Positions 1-6,864 of a DNA stretch of 8,687 nt are shown one piece after another. Origin of the DNA: Clostridiaceae bacterium (GTDB taxonomy: Bacteria; Bacillota; Clostridia; Oscillospirales; Acutalibacteraceae); the NCBI GenBank assembly GCA_016292705.1, contig JAEDHZ010000057.1:1-8687 (forward strand), read 5' to 3'. Both the position numbers and the translations under genes were made by a program. Numbering within the stretch: the first letter of the stretch is position 1; each line of letters opens with the position of its first letter. The notes below the pieces were generated by a model. It searched no databases and was not told the origin of the DNA. It saw only the letters and a program-made list of their open reading frames with translations.

Positions 1-134
1 TCAGAAAGTACGGTGTCAACAATGTTCAGTACGGCGTATTCGGCGCCGATATGGCTGTTGAGCTTTGCAATGACGGCCCGGTTACAATTGTTATGGACAC
101 AGATATCTGGACAAAAAAGGCGGTGAATGAATGA
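1..134 (+). CDS. dtd: D-aminoacyl-tRNA deacylase, C-terminal part (left edge cut)
   Basis: The reading frame is open from base 3 and stops with TGA at 132-134; 43 C-terminal residues are visible. They contain VFGADMAVEL followed by NDGPVTIVMD. The Gly-Pro of GPVT is the cis-peptide motif that DTD uses to reject L-amino acids, and the FGADM...NDGPVT layout is characteristic of this family. DTD removes D-amino acids mischarged on tRNA in the cytoplasm; the other active-site motif (SQFTL) lies outside the window. The stop overlaps the next ATG (ATGA at 131-134), so the two genes are very probably translationally coupled. A dtd-MBL-hemZ run is common in Clostridia. The identification rests on a short but highly characteristic tail. 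Confidence 0.9.
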   Translation, partial: RKYGVNNVQYGVFGADMAVELCNDGPVTIVMDTDIWTKKAVNE

Positions 135-769
135 AGCTCAAGGTTGAAGGATATCCTATCGGATATATGGGAACAAACTGCTATCTTGCAACCGACACTG
201 AAACAAATTTTCGCTTTATTGTTGATCCCGGTGAAAACGACCCTTTGCTCAAAAGGCTCATGAAAGATGTGAAAGAAGGAGAGCTGTGCTATATTCTTCT
301 CACCCACGGTCATTTTGATCACATTATGGGTGTTGCGGAAGTTCAGGAGCATTACGGCGGAAAAATTGTTGTTCATGAAAAGGACGCCGATTGCTTTGTT
401 GATGAGGAAAAATCGCTGATTTCAAACTTCGGTTCCGGTGCAAAACTTCCGAAAAAGGCAGACATTCTTGTTAAAGACGGCGACACTCTTCCGTTTGCGG
501 ACGGCAGAATCGAAGTGATGCACACTCCCGGACATACCGAGGGCAGCGTGTGCTATCTCATTGAGGACAAAATTTTCAGCGGAGATACGCTTTTTTTCAA
601 TTCGGTGGGCAGAACAGATTTCAAAACCGGAAGTCCGAGGGAAATTGCCAAAAGCTTGAAACGCCTTGCCGAGCTTGAGGGAGACAGGAAGGTTTATCCC
701 GGTCATAATATGCTCACAACGCTTGACCATGAAAGAAAGTATAATATATTTTTAAGGGACAGAAAATGA
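131..769 (+). CDS. MBL-fold metallohydrolase, glyoxalase II-like
   Basis: This 212-residue protein belongs to the metallo-beta-lactamase superfamily, in the small YcbL/YqgX-like glyoxalase II branch. The metal-binding set is complete: THGHFDH at 58-64 (H59, H61, D63, H64), TPGHT with H135 (H131 just before it), D152 in FSGDTLF, and H192 in YPGH. The SVGRTDF stretch at 158-164 is typical of this hydrolase group. Such enzymes bind two metal ions and hydrolyse thioesters such as S-lactoylglutathione; the true substrate in a Firmicute, which usually lacks glutathione, is unknown. There is no signal peptide, so it is cytoplasmic. The start ATG at 131 overlaps the dtd stop and is preceded by AAGGCGGTGA. 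Its own TGA (767-769) overlaps the hemZ ATG. No gene symbol is justified. Confidence 0.9.
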   Translation: MKLKVEGYPIGYMGTNCYLATDTETNFRFIVDPGENDPLLKRLMKDVKEGELCYILLTHGHFDHIMGVAEVQEHYGGKIVVHEKDADCFVDEEKSLISNFGSGAKLPKKADILVKDGDTLPFADGRIEVMHTPGHTEGSVCYLIEDKIFSGDTLFFNSVGRTDFKTGSPREIAKSLKRLAELEGDRKVYPGHNMLTTLDHERKYNIFLRDRK

Positions 770-2238
770 AGCTTATTATCAAGAACCATACCTATCATTA
801 TGAGACGGAGAATCTTGTCCGTGTTTTCTTCCCGAACGAAAAGATTGAAACGGTCAGCGAAAACGCTGAAAGTTCCCGATTCATTGAAACAAAGCTTGAA
901 AAAACCGATTTTGGTGCTTTGATTTTTGTCAAAGTGTCCCTTGATATGCAGTTGGAGGAGGAAAAGGTATTTCCCCTTTCTGAAAAGCGTTTTGATGATA
1001 CCGAGGACAGCTATTTTGAAAGGAAGCTTGCGCAGCTGCTTTTCAACCTGCTCAAAAAGTCAACGGGATACACTCCGCCTTGGGGCATTCTCACCGGAGT
1101 CAGACCGGCAAAGCTGATGACGAATCTTTGCGTAAGATTGGGTGAGGAAAAGGCGTGTGACTATTTCATAAACGAGCTTTTTGTCAGCGAGGAAAAAACG
1201 AAGCTTGCCCTTTTTGTTTCAAAAAAAGAGCAACCGATTATTGAAAAGAGTGCGGATAACTCTTTCAGTCTTTACATTTCAATTCCCTTTTGCCCGACAA
1301 GATGCAGTTATTGTTCGTTTGTTTCCCACTCCAATGAGAGCGCAAAAAAGCTTATGGAACCCTATGTCAAACTGCTTTGCAGGGAGATTGAACAAACCGG
1401 AAGAATTGCAAAGGAATTGTCATTGAAGCTTGAAAGCGTATATTTTGGCGGGGGAACTCCGACTGCGCTTTCGGCCGCACTTCTTAAAAAACTGACCGAT
1501 TGCGTGTCGGATAATTTTAATATTACCGAAAACTGCGAATATACTATTGAAGCGGGACGACCGGACAGTGTTGATGATGAAAAGCTTGAGGTTATCAGAA
1601 ACTGCGGCGCAAAAAGAATCAGCATCAATCCGCAGACCTTTTCCGACAGCGTTCTTGAAGCAATCGGCCGCCGTCATACTTCGGCAATGACCGAAAAGGC
1701 AATGCTGACGGCAAGGGGGCATGGCTTTAAGAATATCAACATGGATCTGATTGCCGGTCTTCCGACCGATACTTTTGAAAGCTTCCGGAATACTCTTTTG
1801 AAAACACTTTCCTTTGAGCCGGAGAATGTCACCGTTCATACCCTTGCGCTCAAACGCTCGTCAACGCTTGTTACCGAGGAAAAGGAAAAGGGAAGTGCCG
1901 CCGAGGCGCAGAAAATGCTCTCCTTTGCCTTTGAAACATTGATTGATGAGGGCTATGAGCCATATTATATGTACAGACAAAGCAAGTGCCTCGGAAATCT
2001 TGAAAATGTCGGATGGGCAAAAAAAGGTTTTGAATGCCGGTATAATGTCTATATGATGGAGGAATGTCACACCGTTCTTGCCTGCGGTGCAGGTGCGGTA
2101 ACAAAGCTGCGTTCTCCCGAATCAGGCAATATTGAACGAATTTTTAACTTCAAATATCCGTATGAATATATAGACCGCTTCGATGAAATTCTGGACCGAA
2201 AAAAGTATGTTGCAGAGTTTTATAAAAACAAGAACTGA
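766..2238 (+). CDS. hemZ: Oxygen-independent coproporphyrinogen III oxidase-like radical SAM protein HemZ
   Basis: This 490-residue protein is full length for HemZ. A non-catalytic N-terminal region (about 1-165) carries PPWGILTGVRP at 104-114, a HemZ hallmark. The radical SAM core follows: IPFCPTRCSYC places the 4Fe-4S cysteines at C176, C180 and C183, GGGTPT at 228-233 contributes to SAM binding, and NMDLIAGLP lies at 325-333. The C-terminal part contains YMYRQ (401-405), NVGWAKKG and GAGA (441-444), as in HemZ rather than HemW. HemZ is assigned to anaerobic decarboxylation in tetrapyrrole synthesis. Many Clostridia keep it without a complete haem pathway, so the in vivo substrate is uncertain. 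The start at 766 has AAGGGA at 754-759 and overlaps the preceding stop (ATGA). A 53-base gap follows before the kinase. Confidence 0.9.
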   Translation: MKLIIKNHTYHYETENLVRVFFPNEKIETVSENAESSRFIETKLEKTDFGALIFVKVSLDMQLEEEKVFPLSEKRFDDTEDSYFERKLAQLLFNLLKKSTGYTPPWGILTGVRPAKLMTNLCVRLGEEKACDYFINELFVSEEKTKLALFVSKKEQPIIEKSADNSFSLYISIPFCPTRCSYCSFVSHSNESAKKLMEPYVKLLCREIEQTGRIAKELSLKLESVYFGGGTPTALSAALLKKLTDCVSDNFNITENCEYTIEAGRPDSVDDEKLEVIRNCGAKRISINPQTFSDSVLEAIGRRHTSAMTEKAMLTARGHGFKNINMDLIAGLPTDTFESFRNTLLKTLSFEPENVTVHTLALKRSSTLVTEEKEKGSAAEAQKMLSFAFETLIDEGYEPYYMYRQSKCLGNLENVGWAKKGFECRYNVYMMEECHTVLACGAGAVTKLRSPESGNIERIFNFKYPYEYIDRFDEILDRKKYVAEFYKNKN

Positions 2239-2291
2239 CTGAATTTTCAGCCGGACAACACAAAACATTTATTTCGTGCTTTATTAAAGAG

Positions 2292-3239
2292 GTGAGCGTA
2301 ATAACTCAATTAAACAGTCTCTCATCAATCAATGAAATGGCAAGCCTTTCGCCACGGAAGCTTGTCGAAATGAGCGAGGAAAGCTTCAGCCGTCAGGTTG
2401 AATGTGTTGCAAAAAAGGTGAGTGCTCTCCCCGGAAACCGGCTCATAATGCTTGCCGGCCCCAGCTCCTCCGGAAAAACGACAACTGCCTCGTTGCTTTC
2501 AAAGGATATACAAAAAAACGGCAGGGGAGCAAAGGTGATTTCGCTCGACGATTTTTACCGTGATCAGACCGAAAAGCTTTATTTTGAGGACGGAACCCCG
2601 GATTTTGAAACAATAGAGTCGCTTGACATTGACCGGATAACCCAATGCCTTTCCGATATCACCGAAAAGGGAGAATGTCTGCTTCCCCGTTTTTCGTTCA
2701 TGACCCGTATGCGCGAAAAGGAGCCGGTGCATTTCACCCTTGAGAACGATGAAATTGTGATTGTTGAGGGGCTTCATGCGCTCAATCCGAGGATTACCGA
2801 TTCGCTGCAGGAAAGCCGGCTGACAAAGCTTTATGTCAGTGTTTCCTCAAGGGTAATGAACGGCGACAAGGTCTTTCTGACAAAGCGTGATATCCGCTTT
2901 GTCCGCCGCATGGTGCGTGATTATCTTTTCAGAAATTCTGATGTTGATTTCACATTTTATCTTTGGAACGGTGTGAGAAAGGGCGAGGACAGATATCTTT
3001 TTCCGTTCAGTCATCTTGCTGATATCAGGATAGACTCGTTCCACAGCTATGAATTGTGCGTTTTGAAAAGGACGGCGCTTTCGCTTCTTGCGCATATCGG
3101 AAAGGACAGTCCCTTTTTTGTTACGGCGCAGAGCCTTTGCGAAAGGCTTTCGCAGTTTGTTCCCCTTGAGGGGAGTATGATGCCTGAAAGTTCGCTGCTT
3201 CGTGAATTTGTTGGACAGGAGGAAATTGATTTTGGCTGA
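2292..3239 (+). CDS. Uridine kinase-like nucleoside kinase (start codon uncertain)
   Basis: This P-loop kinase of the uridine kinase/phosphoribulokinase family is about 312-315 residues. Counting from the GTG at 2292, Walker A GPSSSGKTTT is at 56-65, SLDDFYRD at 84-91 (acceptor-nucleoside side), IVEGLHALNP at 157-166, and an arginine-rich lid LTKRDIRFVRRMVRD at 196-210. It lacks the N-terminal TGS/threonyl-tRNA synthetase-like domain of the longer (about 550-residue) relatives. Its likely role is NTP-dependent phosphorylation of a nucleoside in salvage. The start is doubtful: GTG 2292 lies inside the Shine-Dalgarno-like AAAGAGGTGA (2286-2295), which is better spaced for codon ATA at 2301. The first internal ATG is at 2337 and has no upstream ribosome site. 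The 3' end carries the AGGAGG for the next gene and overlaps it by 8 bases. Confidence 0.85.
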   Translation: MSVITQLNSLSSINEMASLSPRKLVEMSEESFSRQVECVAKKVSALPGNRLIMLAGPSSSGKTTTASLLSKDIQKNGRGAKVISLDDFYRDQTEKLYFEDGTPDFETIESLDIDRITQCLSDITEKGECLLPRFSFMTRMREKEPVHFTLENDEIVIVEGLHALNPRITDSLQESRLTKLYVSVSSRVMNGDKVFLTKRDIRFVRRMVRDYLFRNSDVDFTFYLWNGVRKGEDRYLFPFSHLADIRIDSFHSYELCVLKRTALSLLAHIGKDSPFFVTAQSLCERLSQFVPLEGSMMPESSLLREFVGQEEIDFG

Positions 3240-4998
3240 GAGAAAAAAACAATCGCTTCTTACGGGCGCCGGTGTGCTTGCAATCGCAACCGTAATTGTC
3301 AAGCTCATCAGCGCACTTTATAAGATACCGCTGACGGACTATCTTCTCGGTGTTGAGGGCTATGCGTATTTCACAGGTGCTTACGCCGTTTATACGCCTC
3401 TTTACTCAATCTCAATGGCAGGACTTCCCATTGCGGTTTCAAAGCTTGTTTCCCAGAACATTGAGCTTGGAAGAGTGAGGGACGCAAGGCGGCTTTTCAA
3501 TGTTTCAAGGAAACTGTTCTTCCTTGTTGGAATTTTTGGAACGCTTTTGCTTGCTGCCGTTGCCGTTCCGTATTCAAGAATGGTCAATTCACCTGAAAAT
3601 TACATAAGTATGCTTGCAATCGCGCCGTGCATCGTTTTCTGCTGCATGATGTCCTCTTTCCGGGGATATTACGAGGGGCTCAAGAACATGACTCCCACCG
3701 GTGTTTCGCAGGTTGTTGAGGCGGTTGTAAAGCTCGGCTTTGGTCTTGTTGCAACATGGATTTTTGTTGCAAGATGCAAAAGCAACTATGCAAACAACAA
3801 TGTCAACGGTGTTGCAACGGTTCTGGGCGTAACTGTTCATAACGAGCAGGAGATGCTCAGTGCAATGTATCCTTACGCTTCAGCCGTTGCAATTCTGGGT
3901 GTTACTCTCGGCTCGGTATTCGGACTTTTGTATCTCTGGATTCATTACAAAAGGAAAGGCTTCGGCTTCACCCGTGCAGAGCTTGTCAATTCTCCTCCGC
4001 CGAAGAGCGATAAGGTGCTCAGAAATCAGATTATCAAAATTGCTGCTCCGGTGGCACTCAGTTCGCTCATTGTCAATGTCAGCAACATTATTGATGACAC
4101 CATGATAAGAACCCGTCTTGCCCATGCAATGGAAGTCGGGGGCGATGTGATAAAGAATATGTATTCCTATTCGCTTTTGGCAGCCGGAACGGTTGATGAA
4201 AAGGTTGGCGATTATCTTTACGGAACTCACGCTTCGGTGCTCAACATCAAGAATCTTGTTCCGACAATTGTGATGACGCTCGGAATCAGCGCAATCCCGA
4301 TGCTTGCAACGGCATGGACGGCAAAGGATCGCCGTGAAATCACGAAAACCGTTGAGTCAACCCTTCGTGTTTCAATGATGGTTGCGCTCCCTGCCGGTCT
4401 TGGAATTGCCGCACTTGCCGAACCCATCATGCAGCTTCTGTACAGAAATCAGTCGCACATGATTCCTATTGCGGCTCCGATGCTTTGTGTCTATGGATTC
4501 GGGATTTTCATGTTCTCTGTTGCGTCTCCCGTAACAAATATGCTCCAGGCAGTCGGAAGAATGGATATTCCGCTCAAGTCTGTTGCAATCGGTTCGATTG
4601 TGAAAATTCTTCTCAACTTTATCCTTATCGGAAATCCGAAAATCAATATTAACGGAGCAGTATGGAGCACAATGATTTGCTATGTTGTTATGCTTTCCAT
4701 AAACTTTTTTGCCCTCGTCAAAGTCACAAAAGTCAGAATTAACTATTTGTCAGTGTTCATCAAACCTCTCATTGCCGCAACCGTCTGCGGAATTGTTGCG
4801 CTTTTCAGCCATACTCTCCTTGCAGAAAAGCTGATGCTCAACGGAAAAATTTCAACCGTTTTGGCAATCTGTGCCGGCGGCGCATTTTATGCAGCAACAC
4901 TCCTTTTTATCAAGGGAATTGCCCGTGATGATGTTGAAATGTTGCCAAAAGGTGAAAAAATTGCAAAAGCACTTGAAAAATTTGGATTATTAGGGTAA
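3232..4998 (+). CDS. SpoVB/YabM-type MOP-superfamily lipid flippase or polysaccharide exporter
   Basis: This is a polytopic membrane protein of 588 residues, made almost entirely of hydrophobic segments with short charged loops. It belongs to the polysaccharide transporter/MurJ-like group of the MOP superfamily. Family signatures are KIPLTDYLLG near the N-terminus (31-40), GLPIAVSKLVSQ (64-75), SFRGYYEG plus MTPTGVSQVVEAVVK (142-167), and a second-half repeat IAAPVALSSLI (270-280). Relatives move lipid-linked sugar precursors across the membrane: SpoVB acts in spore cortex formation, while YabM is less well defined. Position before mazG matches yabM in B. subtilis. The TTG at 3232 is preferred: AGGAGG (3217-3222) precedes it by nine bases, whereas an upstream in-frame GTG at 3202 lies before that site. 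Two extra loops (about 181-211 and 298-335) make it somewhat long. Confidence 0.85.
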   Translation: MAERKKQSLLTGAGVLAIATVIVKLISALYKIPLTDYLLGVEGYAYFTGAYAVYTPLYSISMAGLPIAVSKLVSQNIELGRVRDARRLFNVSRKLFFLVGIFGTLLLAAVAVPYSRMVNSPENYISMLAIAPCIVFCCMMSSFRGYYEGLKNMTPTGVSQVVEAVVKLGFGLVATWIFVARCKSNYANNNVNGVATVLGVTVHNEQEMLSAMYPYASAVAILGVTLGSVFGLLYLWIHYKRKGFGFTRAELVNSPPPKSDKVLRNQIIKIAAPVALSSLIVNVSNIIDDTMIRTRLAHAMEVGGDVIKNMYSYSLLAAGTVDEKVGDYLYGTHASVLNIKNLVPTIVMTLGISAIPMLATAWTAKDRREITKTVESTLRVSMMVALPAGLGIAALAEPIMQLLYRNQSHMIPIAAPMLCVYGFGIFMFSVASPVTNMLQAVGRMDIPLKSVAIGSIVKILLNFILIGNPKININGAVWSTMICYVVMLSINFFALVKVTKVRINYLSVFIKPLIAATVCGIVALFSHTLLAEKLMLNGKISTVLAICAGGAFYAATLLFIKGIARDDVEMLPKGEKIAKALEKFGLLG

Positions 4999-5071
4999 AA
5001 TAACGCAGACAACCTTAAATAACTAATGCTTTTTCAGCCTTTTGGTTGCCACATTCACTGAGGTATTTATA

Positions 5072-5878
5072 ATGGATAATTTCAACTTCAAATCCCGATA
5101 TGACTTCAATGACCTTTGCGGAATCATGAAAGTTCTTCGTGCGCCGGGCGGTTGCCCGTGGGACAGGGAACAGACCCATGAAAGCATCAAAAAGTCTTTG
5201 ATTGAGGAAACCTATGAGGTTATTGAGGCAATCAATAAGGATGATAAAACTCTGCTGTGCGAAGAGCTGGGTGATGTCCTTCTTCAGGTTGTTTTTCACG
5301 CTGAAATGGAGCGTGAGGAGGGAACATTCAATATAGATGATGTCTGCGACGGAATTTGCAAAAAGCTCATCGAACGCCATCCCCATGTTTTCTCTTCAGA
5401 CAGTGCGGACACTCCGCAGGAGGTTCTTGTCAAGTGGGATGATATCAAGCGTAAATCCAAGGGTCAAAAAACCCAGGGTGACTCAATGCAGGCCGTTCCG
5501 CTTGAGCTTCCGGCTCTCATGAGGGCGCAGAAGCTTCAGTCCAAGGCACGCAAGGCCGGTTTTGACTGGGACAAGGCTGACGGTGCTTTTGAGGCACTCA
5601 GAAGCGAGATTTGCGAACTTGAGGAAGCTTATCGCTCAAATCAGGCTGACGATATTGAAGACGAGTTCGGTGATGTGCTTTTTTCTGCTGTCAATGTTTC
5701 CCGTTTTCTCGGTGTTGACAGCGAGGAAGCCCTGACAAAGGCAAGCAATAAGTTTTTGAAAAGGTATCTCATTGTTGAAAAACTTGCGGCTGAGCGAAAA
5801 ATTAATATGAAAGAAACTCCCATTGAGGAGCTGGACAAGCTTTGGAATGAAGCAAAGCAAATTATCAAATCCAATTAA
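5072..5878 (+). CDS. mazG: MazG nucleoside triphosphate pyrophosphohydrolase, two-domain
   Basis: This 268-residue protein has tandem MazG all-alpha NTP-PPase domains. The first has APGGCPWDREQTHESIK (24-40), the metal-binding EETYE at 45-49 and EELGD at 64-68, and ERHPHVF (101-107). The second has QKLQSKARKAGFDWD (153-167), ELEEAY (182-187) and EDEFGD (196-201), so both acidic metal sites look intact. It hydrolyses NTPs, including aberrant ones, to NMP and pyrophosphate in the cytoplasm. In B. subtilis the gene here (yabN) carries an N-terminal tetrapyrrole-methylase domain, which is absent; the length and layout match the E. coli MazG form. ATG 5072 is chosen because GAGGT at 5060-5064 lies seven bases upstream. 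The frame runs back to a TTG at 5042, but the extra residues do not resemble MazG. Confidence 0.92.
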   Translation: MDNFNFKSRYDFNDLCGIMKVLRAPGGCPWDREQTHESIKKSLIEETYEVIEAINKDDKTLLCEELGDVLLQVVFHAEMEREEGTFNIDDVCDGICKKLIERHPHVFSSDSADTPQEVLVKWDDIKRKSKGQKTQGDSMQAVPLELPALMRAQKLQSKARKAGFDWDKADGAFEALRSEICELEEAYRSNQADDIEDEFGDVLFSAVNVSRFLGVDSEEALTKASNKFLKRYLIVEKLAAERKINMKETPIEELDKLWNEAKQIIKSN

Positions 5879-5935
5879 GACGTATTGTTATCAGCATTGC
5901 GGACTTATGGAAAATATATTTTTGGAGGATTCACA

Positions 5936-6208
5936 ATGAATAAAACTGAATTTGTTGCTGCTGTTGCAGCAAAAGCTGAAATCTCAAAAAAGGATGCAGA
6001 AAAGGCAGTTGCCGCTGTTTTCGGCGCAGTTGAAGATGCTCTTGTTAAGGGCGAGAAGGTTCAGCTCATTGGCTTTGGTACCTTTGAAGTTAAGGAAAGA
6101 GCCGCAAGAGTTGGTCACAACCCCAAGACCGGTGAAGCTTGTGAAATCGCCGCTTCAAAAGTTCCGACCTTCAAGGCCGGCGCAGCTCTCAAGAATGCTG
6201 TAAAATAA
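5936..6208 (+). CDS. HU-family nucleoid DNA-binding protein
   Basis: This is a 90-residue HU/IHF-fold protein of canonical length. It starts MNKTEFV with two dimerising helices, then GFGTFEV at 47-53, and the beta-arm tip GHNPKTGE at 60-67, whose P63 is the residue that intercalates and bends DNA. It ends with the usual VPTFKAGAALK...VK. It would form a homodimer that bends DNA without strong sequence specificity and compacts the nucleoid. Strong translation is suggested by GGAGG at 5924-5928, seven bases before ATG 5936, and a terminator lies just downstream, suggesting a largely self-contained expression unit. In B. subtilis the corresponding cluster has no HU gene here (hbs is elsewhere), so it is an insertion into the yabN-yabO junction or a clostridial arrangement. 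Confidence 0.95.
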   Translation: MNKTEFVAAVAAKAEISKKDAEKAVAAVFGAVEDALVKGEKVQLIGFGTFEVKERAARVGHNPKTGEACEIAASKVPTFKAGAALKNAVK

Positions 6209-6223
6209 TTGAGTTTTCAACAG

Positions 6224-6253
6224 TCGGGTTGCTTTTGCAGCCCGATTTGTTTT
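6224..6253 (+). terminator. Rho-independent terminator after HU gene
   Basis: A 9-bp stem TCGGGTTGC (6224-6232) pairs with GCAGCCCGA (6237-6245), with one G-U pair and a TTTT loop. It is followed by TTTGTTTT. It sits 15 bases after the HU stop and before the rqcP ribosome site. It should end most HU transcripts while partial read-through feeds rqcP; no obvious separate rqcP promoter was recognised. Confidence 0.85.
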
Positions 6254-6271
6254 ATCGGAAAGGGATACTAT

Positions 6272-6511
6272 ATGAGACTTGACAAATATCTGAAAGTTTC
6301 ACGCCTCATCAAAAGGCGCACGGTTGCGAACGAGGTTTGCGACGCAAAGCATGTTTCGGTCAACGGGAAGGTTGCCCGTGCTTCATACGATGTGAAGCAG
6401 GGTGATATTATCGAAATCCAGATGGGCGAGAACAGAATCCGTGCCGAGGTTCTTGCTGTGAATGAATACGCAACAAAGGAAAATGCTTCGGCAATGTATA
6501 AGATTCTTTGA
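6272..6511 (+). CDS. rqcP: RqcP (YabO), S4-domain ribosome quality-control factor
   Basis: This 79-residue protein is almost entirely one S4 RNA-binding domain: MRLDKYLKVSRLIKRRTVA at the start, then VNGKVARASYDVKQGD. This is the diagnostic sequence of the YabO/Hsp15-like group. In B. subtilis, RqcP binds stalled 50S subunits carrying peptidyl-tRNA and works with RqcH to add C-terminal alanine tails that mark the nascent chain for degradation. Its position before yabP matches yabO in B. subtilis. ATG 6272 is supported by AAGGGA at 6260-6265, six bases upstream. A longer frame from 6209 would run through the terminator hairpin and is not credible. The gene probably depends on read-through of the HU terminator. 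Confidence 0.93.
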   Translation: MRLDKYLKVSRLIKRRTVANEVCDAKHVSVNGKVARASYDVKQGDIIEIQMGENRIRAEVLAVNEYATKENASAMYKIL

Positions 6512-6513
6512 GT

Positions 6514-6542
6514 GCATATCTGCCTCTTTTTTTTCATAGGAA
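6514..6542 (+). promoter_or_regulatory. Candidate sigma-E-type promoter for yabP-yabQ
   Basis: GCATATC at 6514-6520 resembles the sigma-E -35 element (KMATATT, six of seven). After 14 bases, CATAGGAA at 6535-6542 resembles the -10 element (CATACAMT, five of eight). The start point would fall near 6549-6552, about 20 bases before the yabP ribosome site. In B. subtilis yabPQ is transcribed in the mother cell under sigma-E, so position and spacing are biologically sensible. The -10 match is imperfect and the call is an inference. Confidence 0.45.
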
Positions 6543-6579
6543 TTAAACGAAGTCTTTGGTTTTTGAAAAAGGGGAGGCA
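6521..6579 (+). promoter_or_regulatory. 14-bp mRNA stem covering the yabP ribosome binding site
   Basis: TGCCTC followed by eight T (6521-6534) can pair without a break to AAAAAGGG plus GAGGCA (6566-6579), using eleven Watson-Crick and three G-U pairs, with a 31-base loop. The right arm contains the yabP Shine-Dalgarno GGGGAGG (6571-6577). The left arm starts ten bases after the rqcP stop and coincides with the spacer of the candidate sigma-E promoter. Transcripts that start at that promoter would lack the left arm. The pairing is seen directly; a regulatory role is inferred. Confidence 0.4.
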
Positions 6580-6585
6580 TTTTTA

Positions 6586-6864
6586 ATGCAAGACGAGATT
6601 GTGAAAACCGAGCCGCACAACCTGATTCTTGAGGACAGGAAAAAGCTCAGAATGACCGGGGTAACCGATGTTGATTCCTTTGACGAATCAACTGTCCTTG
6701 CTTATACCTGCGCCGGGGAGCTGACCGTTACCGGAACAAAGCTGCACATCAACAAGCTCAATACCGAAAACGGCGAACTGACAATTGAGGGCAACATTGT
6801 TTCCCTGACATATATTGACCAGGCACCGAAAAGCTCCGGCTTTTTCGGAAAGATGTTCCGATGA
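6586..6864 (+). CDS. yabP: Sporulation protein YabP
   Basis: This 92-residue member of the YabP/YqfC family contains HNLILEDRKKLRMTGVTDVDSFDE (11-34, family core with the GV.DV.SFDE signature), then ELTVTGTKLHI and GELTIEGNI, and a short basic end. YabP-like proteins are small beta-rich factors made in the mother cell; B. subtilis yabP is a sporulation gene of poorly known biochemistry, paired with yabQ. ATG 6586 is chosen because GGGGAGG (6571-6577) is eight bases upstream; an in-frame TTG at 6556 precedes that site. The stop TGA (6862-6864) overlaps the yabQ ATG. A sigma-E-like promoter and an SD-covering stem lie just upstream. Confidence 0.92.
   Translation: MQDEIVKTEPHNLILEDRKKLRMTGVTDVDSFDESTVLAYTCAGELTVTGTKLHINKLNTENGELTIEGNIVSLTYIDQAPKSSGFFGKMFR

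Noticed and set aside
2236..2291. Terminator between hemZ and the kinase (CTGAA/TTCAG)
   Set aside because: The stem is five pairs with a two-base loop, cannot fold stably, and lacks a T-run.
3202..3231. GTG 3202 as start of the flippase
   Set aside because: It lies before the AGGAGG at 3217-3222; TTG 3232 is correctly spaced and gives a normal N-terminus.
2847..3308. Long antisense open frame opposite the kinase/flippase junction
   Set aside because: It is a shadow of two strongly supported genes, with no ribosome site or recognisable protein.
5046..5073. TTGCCA-N16-TATAAT as a mazG promoter
   Set aside because: The TATAAT overlaps the mazG ATG, so transcripts would begin inside the gene and miss its start; likely a chance match.
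6209..6271. N-terminal extension of rqcP back to 6209
   Set aside because: It would read through a clear terminator hairpin, and ATG 6272 has its own ribosome site and matches the family's start.
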